Positions 9,485 to 15,802 of a DNA stretch of 64,000 bases are shown here, in pieces. The stretch covers positions 1-64,000 of the forward strand of contig CAJXVC010000004.1 in the NCBI GenBank assembly GCA_913060975.1. Reading direction: 5' to 3'. Numbering within the stretch: position 1 is the first letter of the stretch; every line of letters begins with the position of its first letter. A program made the position numbers and the translations under genes. Below the pieces are notes generated by a model. The model searched no databases, had not been told where the DNA came from, and worked only from the letters and a program-made list of their open reading frames with translations. Source of the DNA: an uncultured Gammaproteobacteria bacterium (GTDB lineage Bacteria; Pseudomonadota; Gammaproteobacteria; Pseudomonadales; Pseudohongiellaceae).

Positions 9485-10402
9485 ATGACACCAACTGATT
9501 TTTCAGCCCTCGACTCAGTTGAAGACTTGCAATCGTTGTTGAGTCAGCAGCATTACCTGGCCGATCGATCTCTGGCCACTGCGCTGTTGTTGGCGCTGAA
9601 GATGCAGCGCCCACTACTGCTGGAAGGTGAAGCCGGAGTCGGCAAGACAGAGTTGGCAAAGGTTTTGAGTCTGGCTTTGGGGCGCAAGTTGATTCGCCTG
9701 CAATGCTATGAAGGACTCGATGTTGGATCGGCGGTTTATGAGTGGAATTACGCTCGGCAGATGATCGAGATTCGCCTGGCGGAAGCGGCTGGGGAGGTGA
9801 ACAGGCAAGCTCTCACTAGCAGTGTATTTTCTGAGCAGTTTCTTATCGATCGGCCGTTGCTGAAAGCACTGCGTGGTGATTCGGCAGGAGCACCGGTCTT
9901 GCTGATTGACGAGCTGGATCGAACCGATGAACCTTTTGAAGCCTTTCTTCTTGAGCTTCTGGCTGAGTATCAAATTACTATTCCGGAAATTGGCACGGTT
10001 AAGGCACAACAGCCACCGATTGTGATTGTGACATCAAATCGAACTCGAGAAATTCATGACGCCTTGAAGCGTCGTTGTCTTTATCATTGGGTCGATTATC
10101 CGGATTTCGCTCGTGAACTGAATATCATCAAAGAGAAAATGCCGAATTTGAGTCACAGTCTGACCCGACAAATTGTCGCGTTTGTACAAACTCTGCGCGA
10201 TCAAAATTTGTTCAAGGCGCCAGGTATCGCTGAAACGCTGGACTGGGCTTTGGCATTGCAGACTCTGGATCAGCAAGCACTATCAGCGGATACTGTGAAA
10301 GACACGCTCGGCGCGCTGCTGAAGTATCAGGATGACCTGGCGTTGCTGTCCGGTGATCAGCTGCAGCAACTTCTGGAGCAGAGTAACGCTAGCGTTGCCT
10401 GA
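9485..10402 (+). CDS. coxD: MoxR-type AAA+ ATPase, CoxD-like
   Basis: A 305-residue AAA+ ATPase. Walker A is GEAGVGKT (residues 48-55), Walker B is VLLIDELDR (138-146), and a sensor-1-type IVIVTSNRTREIHDAL follows, then an arginine-rich segment. MoxR ATPases such as CoxD act with VWA proteins to mature metalloenzymes; CoxD is reported to work on the Mo-Cu site of CO dehydrogenase. The next gene encodes the matching VWA partner. It starts 16 bases after coxM. Confidence 0.93.
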   Translation: MTPTDFSALDSVEDLQSLLSQQHYLADRSLATALLLALKMQRPLLLEGEAGVGKTELAKVLSLALGRKLIRLQCYEGLDVGSAVYEWNYARQMIEIRLAEAAGEVNRQALTSSVFSEQFLIDRPLLKALRGDSAGAPVLLIDELDRTDEPFEAFLLELLAEYQITIPEIGTVKAQQPPIVIVTSNRTREIHDALKRRCLYHWVDYPDFARELNIIKEKMPNLSHSLTRQIVAFVQTLRDQNLFKAPGIAETLDWALALQTLDQQALSADTVKDTLGALLKYQDDLALLSGDQLQQLLEQSNASVA

Positions 10403-10488
10403 GCGCTGATTGAGCGTTCCCTGCAAGTTGATGTGAGCCTCTAACAACAGGCCACTGCAATACAGTGCGCTACGAGTCGTGAGATCCC

Positions 10489-11679
10489 ATGCAGCCACAA
10501 TCCGGCTACCTGCAAGACCATATACTCGCGTTCTCCCGCCTGCTACGCGAGACAGGTTTGCCCGTTGGTAGCGGGCAGGTAGTCGATGCGTTGCAGGCGG
10601 TGGACCTGCTTGGCATCTCGACACGCGACGATTTTTATCACTGCTTGTTCCCGGTCTTCGTAAACAGCAAGTCACAAGCTGGTAGCTTTACCACTGCTTT
10701 CTCACGTTACTTTCCGGCAGATCAGACTATTCGTCTGGCGGATCTCCTCGATAGTACCCCTGAATCATTAGGCAACATTGAGCGGTCATTGCAATTGCAT
10801 GAAGACGCAGATGATGAAGGGGCAGAGGGCAGCACTCAAGAAAACCCGGAAACTAACAATAAGCCGGGCCATGGCGATGAGACGGAAATAGAGCCGCTGG
10901 CGCAATTCTCTGCCCTGGAGCGCTTGCGCAAGCTCGATTTCGAGGCGATGTCTCCAGTGCAGAAGCAAATGGCAAGGCGTGACCTGGCCAGATTAAGATT
11001 GCCGGCAGAGCAGATTCATTCCAGGCGCTATCGTGCCGGCACGCGCTCGGGAGCAATCGAGTTGCGGGGCACGCTGCGCGCTTCCATGCGTTACCCGGAG
11101 TCGATTGACTTGCGATTCAAGCAGCCACAGTTGCGCCGGACACCACTTGTTTTATTGTGCGACATCTCCGGGTCCATGCAGAGTTATTCCAGCATGCTGC
11201 TGCACTTTATGCATGCGCTTGCCGGTGAGCGAGATCGCGTACATGCCTTTGTTTTTGGGACACGGCTCAGCAATATCAGCCGTTATCTACGTCGTGGCAA
11301 AGGTGAAGCAGGCATTCAGCAGGCAATTGACCATGTACAGGATTGGTCAGGAGGCACCCGGCTGGGAGCCTGTTTACAGCAGTTCAACCAGCAATGGTCG
11401 CGCCGCACTCTTGCTCAGGGTGCCACAGTATTACTGATTACTGACGGGCTGGAGCGCGAAGCGATTGATCAACTAGCCCAGGCCATGGAGCGCCTGGCCA
11501 AATCAAGTCGCCAGTTAATCTGGTTAAATCCATTGCTGCGCTATGCCGAGTTCGAGCCCAAGGCGCAAGGCATGCAAGCCATGTTGCCCTGGGTTGACCA
11601 GTTCGTTCCTGCCCACAATATTGCCAGCTTGCAAGCGCTAACCCGATTGCTCGCTCAGCAATTGGGCAAGACGACCTAA
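10489..11679 (+). CDS. coxE: VWA domain-containing CoxE-like protein
   Basis: A 396-residue CoxE-family protein with a C-terminal von Willebrand A domain. The MIDAS motif DISGS is at residues 225-229 (LLCDISGSMQSYSS), and the later ITDGLEREAIDQL fits the fold. The middle (about 103-130) is acidic and low in complexity. It pairs with the MoxR ATPase upstream, a standard AAA+/VWA maturation couple. The 86-base spacer is longer than elsewhere in the cluster. No coxF (XdhC) gene follows. Confidence 0.92.
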   Translation: MQPQSGYLQDHILAFSRLLRETGLPVGSGQVVDALQAVDLLGISTRDDFYHCLFPVFVNSKSQAGSFTTAFSRYFPADQTIRLADLLDSTPESLGNIERSLQLHEDADDEGAEGSTQENPETNNKPGHGDETEIEPLAQFSALERLRKLDFEAMSPVQKQMARRDLARLRLPAEQIHSRRYRAGTRSGAIELRGTLRASMRYPESIDLRFKQPQLRRTPLVLLCDISGSMQSYSSMLLHFMHALAGERDRVHAFVFGTRLSNISRYLRRGKGEAGIQQAIDHVQDWSGGTRLGACLQQFNQQWSRRTLAQGATVLLITDGLEREAIDQLAQAMERLAKSSRQLIWLNPLLRYAEFEPKAQGMQAMLPWVDQFVPAHNIASLQALTRLLAQQLGKTT

Positions 11680-11978
11680 AGTTCATCCAAGCCGGCTAGC
11701 TTTAAAACTAGTGAACATCAGCAACCGAATCTTGCCGAATTGGCAAGCTCGCGCTGGACTGCATCAATGTGCGCGGCCAGCTGTAAGGCCAATTTGGAGA
11801 TCTACTATTCCCCATATCTATTTTCACATGCAGCACGATGGTCAGTTGGCGTATGAACTGGGCATGTAGTCGAACTGGCGCTTGTGGTTGTTGCGAGATT
11901 GCGGCTACATTGTCGGTCAGATTCGGCCTGATGCAGGTCTATGACATTCTAACCGTCGCATTTAACAGGAGTCTCGTA
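11680..11978. other. Intergenic region with a short perfect inverted repeat
   Basis: The spacer between coxE and the cytochrome/propeller gene. It contains CTTGCCGAATTGGCAAG at 11731-11747 (six-base arms, five-base loop). It could be an operator or the remains of a transcription stop, but there is no T tract. An open frame through the end of this region belongs to the 5' extension of the next gene and lacks a ribosome site. Confidence 0.45.
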
Positions 11979-13184
11979 ATGAAAGCATCAATGCTAGCAC
12001 TGGCTGGGGTGGGAGTTGCCCTCATGGCACAGTCCGGTTTGGCACAACAAGGCGCGGCTGATCTGCCAGATGGGCCTGGAAAGCAATTGGTGATGAATGA
12101 ATGTTCCAAGTGTCATAGCACTGCCACTATCAATAGAGCGGCCGGATTTGCTTCAGCCGATGAGTGGCGACGGGTGTTCTCCACTATGGTTGAGTTGCCT
12201 GACGCCCAGGCTGACACTATTGCCCATTATCTTGCCGAGCATTTTCCGGAAGACACTTCACGTCGCCCAAATCTGATTGCTGGTGATACGCAGATTGAAA
12301 TTATCGAGTGGACTGTCCCAACCCTCGGGCAGCGCTCGCGCGACCCAGTAGAAGCACCAGATGGTTCTATCTGGTGGACGGGAATGTGGGCGAGTCTGGC
12401 GGGCAGGTTAGATCCTGACACAGGCTATATGGAAGAGTATCACTTGCCGCCTTCTTCCCGGCCGCACTCAATCGTCCCCGATGCGGAAGGCAATATCTGG
12501 TACACGGGCAATAGCAATGCCACGATTGGCAAGCTGGACCCTGCGACTGGCTTGATCACTGAATATCCAACCCAGGCGCGCGATCCACATTCGGCGGTAT
12601 TCCATGCCAATGGCAAGCTTTACTTCACATCGCAAGGTGCCGGCATGTTGGGGCGTCTGGATCCGGCCACCGGGCAGGTGGATGAGATTGACGTTGAGCC
12701 TCGACCATACGGTATTAAAACCGCCGCCGATGGCACCGTGTGGGTGGCCTTTAATGGCACCAACAAGATCGGCGCCATGGACCCGGACAGTATGGCTATT
12801 CGCTACTATGAAGTACCCAATGAAAAAACACGAATACGCCGTCTCGATCTGGACAGCAATGGCATCGTCTGGTTCGTGAATTCCACCATGGGCAAGCTGG
12901 GCCGACTGGACCCGGCCTCGGGTGAGATCACCCAGTGGGATTCGCCAAGTGGCTCGTCTTCACATCCCTATGCGCTGGAAGTGATCGACGACAAGATTTG
13001 GTACAACGAATCCGGTATGCGACCTGATGCGCTGGTGCGCTTTGACCCCCTTGATGAATCATTTCAGAGTTGGGCGATACCTTCCGGTGTCGGGATTATT
13101 CGCAATGTTTGGGAAACCGAGGCTGGAGATCTATTGATTCATCAGACCAGCAGTAATCAAGTGGGCATTGTGCGTATTGACTAG
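11979..13184 (+). CDS. Secreted cytochrome c fused to a Vgb-like (streptogramin-lyase type) beta-propeller
   Basis: A 401-residue periplasmic protein. Residues 1-23 are a signal peptide (MAQSGLAQQ). A haem c site CSKCH lies at 42-46 within a small cytochrome-like domain (about 30-95). From about 105 to the end, repeated units such as IWWTGMWASLAGRLDPDTG, IWYTGNSNATIGKLDPATG and LYFTSQGAGMLGRLDPATG form a seven-bladed Vgb-like propeller. ATG 11979 is chosen because AGGAG lies seven bases upstream and the signal peptide starts there; the open frame extends further to 11838. True streptogramin lyase activity is doubtful; a redox or electron-transfer role is inferred from the haem. A strong terminator follows at 13318. 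Confidence 0.88.
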   Translation: MKASMLALAGVGVALMAQSGLAQQGAADLPDGPGKQLVMNECSKCHSTATINRAAGFASADEWRRVFSTMVELPDAQADTIAHYLAEHFPEDTSRRPNLIAGDTQIEIIEWTVPTLGQRSRDPVEAPDGSIWWTGMWASLAGRLDPDTGYMEEYHLPPSSRPHSIVPDAEGNIWYTGNSNATIGKLDPATGLITEYPTQARDPHSAVFHANGKLYFTSQGAGMLGRLDPATGQVDEIDVEPRPYGIKTAADGTVWVAFNGTNKIGAMDPDSMAIRYYEVPNEKTRIRRLDLDSNGIVWFVNSTMGKLGRLDPASGEITQWDSPSGSSSHPYALEVIDDKIWYNESGMRPDALVRFDPLDESFQSWAIPSGVGIIRNVWETEAGDLLIHQTSSNQVGIVRID

Positions 13185-13642
13185 GATGAATGATAGGCAA
13201 TAGTCCCAATTCATCACTTCGCACAATAGTATTATTGGCATTCTCATTTTGCTGATGCCGAGTGCAACTGCCGTTGCTGCTACCAGTCGCCAGTAATCTG
13301 AGTTAATTCGTTTGGTCAAAAAAGGCTCCTTGGGGAGCCTTTTTTTGTTATGAAATTTTTGGGGGCAGAGTTGTGGGCGTGCTTTTGAATACAATCATCT
13401 TAAGGCAATTTATTGATTTATATAGAATAGCGGCCAGAAATTCTTGTGTTTAAGTGTTTGAAGCGGTCTGTTAGCACATCTTATTTGATTAATGGATCCA
13501 AAATGAATGTGCGATTTATCTCAATGGGAAGATAAAAAAATCCTACATATTTCGAGGGATTTAGTTGTTAGCCTATTTTCGGGCAATCGATGTAATGTTG
13601 CTTGGGAAGCATTAAATCAATAATTACTATAGGTGAAAAATA
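13185..13642. other. AT-rich intergenic region
   Basis: Past the terminator at 13318-13347 the sequence becomes clearly AT-rich compared with the flanking genes and runs into the small secreted-protein gene at 13643, whose promoter must lie here. No further gene is supported. Confidence 0.5.
13318..13347 (+). terminator. Intrinsic terminator of the cytochrome/propeller gene
   Basis: AAAGGCTCC and GGAGCCTTT pair around a TTGG loop and are followed by a run of seven T. With the A run on the other side, it could also work in the reverse direction. Confidence 0.85.
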
Positions 13643-13993
13643 ATGACTAGAATTGTTCTCAAATTAGCACTATTAACATGCTCACTGTTTAGTACTTCTG
13701 CGATGGCAGGAGGGCCGGTAACGGTCGATTTTACAAACGTCACTGAATCCAATACGGCTGGACCAACATTTGATGTATCGGTCAGTTGGGTATCTACAGG
13801 TGACCCTTCAACTTGCATAGCATCTTTGAATAAGTGGACAGGCTCGGGCTACACTTTAGTAAGTGTGATTAGTGTCCCTCCAGCAGGATCAGATGAAGCA
13901 ACGTTGGATGACGGAGATTACTTTCTTGAAATATATTGCGAAGGGAACGATGACTCCTACAACGACTGGGATGTGGTTTATTTTGGAGACTAA
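13643..13993 (+). CDS. Small secreted protein, unknown function
   Basis: A 116-residue protein I do not recognise. Residues 1-22 are a clear signal peptide (LALLTCSLFSTSAMA-GG). The mature part is acidic, has two cysteines (in STCIASL and IYCEGND) that could form a disulfide, and alternates in a way that suggests a small beta-sandwich. A ribosome site (TAGGTG) precedes ATG 13643. Composition is more AT-rich than the neighbours, and the gene sits next to a relic zone, so recent acquisition is possible. Export is well supported; function is unknown. Confidence 0.7.
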   Translation: MTRIVLKLALLTCSLFSTSAMAGGPVTVDFTNVTESNTAGPTFDVSVSWVSTGDPSTCIASLNKWTGSGYTLVSVISVPPAGSDEATLDDGDYFLEIYCEGNDDSYNDWDVVYFGD

Positions 13994-14185
13994 GGTTTCT
14001 AACAGCTATTCAATCTCATCATTAACCTTGGTGGCTGGGTAGACCGTATTTCAAAAGTTGTATTGTTTCGTCATACGATATAATAAAAATCATGCGATCA
14101 ATTTTATTTTGGAGTCGCTACCCAATACCTAGCTCAGTTTGGCTGTCTATTGCTGAGTATTAAGCATTTTTTAGGACAAAACTAT

Positions 14186-14219
14186 AAAAAGGGCGCCCTC
14201 GGGAGCCCTTTCTTTTTCT
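14186..14219. terminator. Terminator-like hairpin kept with the decayed receptor 3' end
   Basis: An A run, AAAGGGC, a loop containing CCTCGGG, GCCCTTT and a T-rich tract. It resembles the terminators at 15746 and 20131 that lie just past the two intact paralogous receptor genes. Its spacing from the receptor relic is the same, so it is probably the original terminator of that relic. It could now also stop the plus-strand gene ending at 13993. Confidence 0.7.
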
Positions 14220-14237
14220 TCCTGTCTAGCTAGAGTA

Positions 14238-14511
14238 GCTTGGAATTCATAATCGAAATGGCCGCAGATCATTCGACTAGCGGATATTGCATACCGCTGA
14301 GTTAATCAGAAAATTCTGAAGAGTGCTTTGCGCCGCGTTCAAATACATTACGCGGTACGAGTTTCAGTGAACCTTCGCAATGGCGCAGCGAAAGACCGCG
14401 GAAAGTATTGAAGATGTCGATGCCGGACTAGTTCTTCACGCCTGATTCGTCGATGTTGTCAGGACGGTAGTATTTCGCAAAGAAGATCACCTGTTGAACT
14501 ACGGATCGTCA
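14238..14511 (-). pseudogene. Relic of the 3' end of a TonB-dependent receptor gene
   Basis: The stretch aligns by eye with the last ~270 bases of the receptor gene ending at 15803, base by base with many substitutions and few gaps. Read on the minus strand, its end MICGHFDYEFQ corresponds to MIYGRFVYDF-stop of the intact copy. A tryptophan codon in the intact WTDMDIS segment is a TAG stop here, and the natural stop codon is lost. Only the final barrel strands remain. The plus-strand side is cut off exactly where a second relic begins. Confidence 0.8.
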
Positions 14512-14630
14512 TTACGTATTCGCCGCCTTGATTTGAATAGCAAAGGCATCACAGCTATGTGGATTCGATCATAAGGCAAGTGAGCTCGGCTGGACCCAAT
14601 TGCGGGTGAAATTTCCACATTGTAGCCCTT
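14512..14630 (+). pseudogene. Relic fragment of a Vgb-like propeller gene
   Basis: The plus strand reads RIRRLDLNSKGI, then after a stop codon and small gaps ARLDPIAGEIST. This matches RIRRLDLDSNGIVWF and GRLDPASGEITQW in the intact cytochrome/propeller gene (about 12830-12940). Similarity fades after about 14630. The fragment abuts the receptor relic in head-on orientation. It contains in-frame stops and cannot encode a protein. Confidence 0.7.
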
Positions 14631-14871
14631 CGGTCAGATTACTTTAACAGCAATCAGCGTCTGCCATCTATTTTCAACGTGCGTGCTAACAACATACAAT
14701 GCGGCGAGCGGTTCTGGATGAGGCTGGCCAATGGGGTGCTGGCTTGCGAGAATCTGTCTCGCTGATAACTAATGGATATTGCCCCGACTTAAACTAGGAT
14801 TTACACACGGCTGTGTCGCAAGATACTGCACGATGCCCGGTTTGCAAGCAGGTACAGGAGATAAGCACAAG

Positions 14872-15504
14872 ATGATGCCCAAGGCACAGGTAAACCCGAT
14901 TTTTCCAGAAGCGATTGTTGAAGTAAGCAACGTCGGAATTGATCAGGAAAAAATACAATCGCTGTATGCTCAACAGGAGTGGACCGCAACCAATCCTGAC
15001 GACAATGCCGAATATTTCCTGCAAATCTCAAAGAATCTGAAAGTACTGAATGGCGACAATGAGTTCAGGAGCAAGATCCTGGGCATGGTTAATGAATACG
15101 CGCGCGATGTCATGCGCTACAAGAACAAGTTCTATCTGACAACGTCATGGTTTGTAAAGACCGAGAAGAACAAGATATCGGTGATGCATAACCACGGCAA
15201 TGCCATGATAAGTGCGGTGTATTATTTTGGGCTTGCGAAGAATACCAAGGCGAAGATCATCTTTGAAAGGCCGTTTCAAAACCAGTTTGACCTGAAACCC
15301 ATCGACTACAATATTTTTAATGGACCCTCGCATAAATTTGAATTGGGCAATGATTCACTGATCATCTTCCCTTCTCATCTCAAGCACAAGGTTGTCAGAC
15401 ACGAAAATCCGGAAACGAGAAAGTCACTGGCAATGAATTTTATGCCTAAAGGTATGGCTGGCGCAGGGACAACCGAACTTGATCTTGGTGACAGCGAAAC
15501 CTGA
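14872..15504 (+). CDS. Putative 2OG-Fe(II) oxygenase
   Basis: A 210-residue protein of the small 2-oxoglutarate/Fe(II) oxygenase family (TIGR02466/PF13759 type). The likely iron ligands are in MHNHGNAMISAVYYF (His106 and/or His108) and SHLKHKVVRH (His172), with RKSLAMNF supplying the arginine for 2-oxoglutarate. Such proteins are common in cyanophages and marine bacteria; substrates are unknown. ATG 14872 is preferred because AGGAG lies 11 bases upstream; an upstream in-frame start at 14779 lacks a ribosome site and runs through decayed sequence. It stands alone beside the relic zone. Confidence 0.85.
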   Translation: MMPKAQVNPIFPEAIVEVSNVGIDQEKIQSLYAQQEWTATNPDDNAEYFLQISKNLKVLNGDNEFRSKILGMVNEYARDVMRYKNKFYLTTSWFVKTEKNKISVMHNHGNAMISAVYYFGLAKNTKAKIIFERPFQNQFDLKPIDYNIFNGPSHKFELGNDSLIIFPSHLKHKVVRHENPETRKSLAMNFMPKGMAGAGTTELDLGDSET

Positions 15505-15745
15505 AAAACTGTTACCGACACCAATCTCCGCGTTACCCTCTGCCAGTCGCTATCAGAATTATTGCATTCCCGGCTTTTGATAGCTTCCTCTGCAGACAAA
15601 AGATGCTCCATAAAATCGTCACTCCTCTTGCGTAGATCTGCTTGCGGACGTGCTGGTGTCGCGGCTGGTTCGCGTCGTTTATAGATCTCACCAGTCCCTG
15701 CCGTTGACCCTGCTAGCCCCGGCGCGAGATTGGCAACCAAGCGGC

Positions 15746-15776
15746 AACAAAAAAGGGCTCCCGAGGGAGCCCTTTC
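15746..15776 (-). terminator. Intrinsic terminator of the second receptor gene
   Basis: Minus strand: AGGGCTCCC and GGGAGCCCT pair with a T run after. It lies just past the stop codon at 15803 and is almost identical to the terminator at 20131. Confidence 0.85.
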
Positions 15777-15802
15777 CTGTTTCAGTTTCTAACTGTATAA
15801 GC

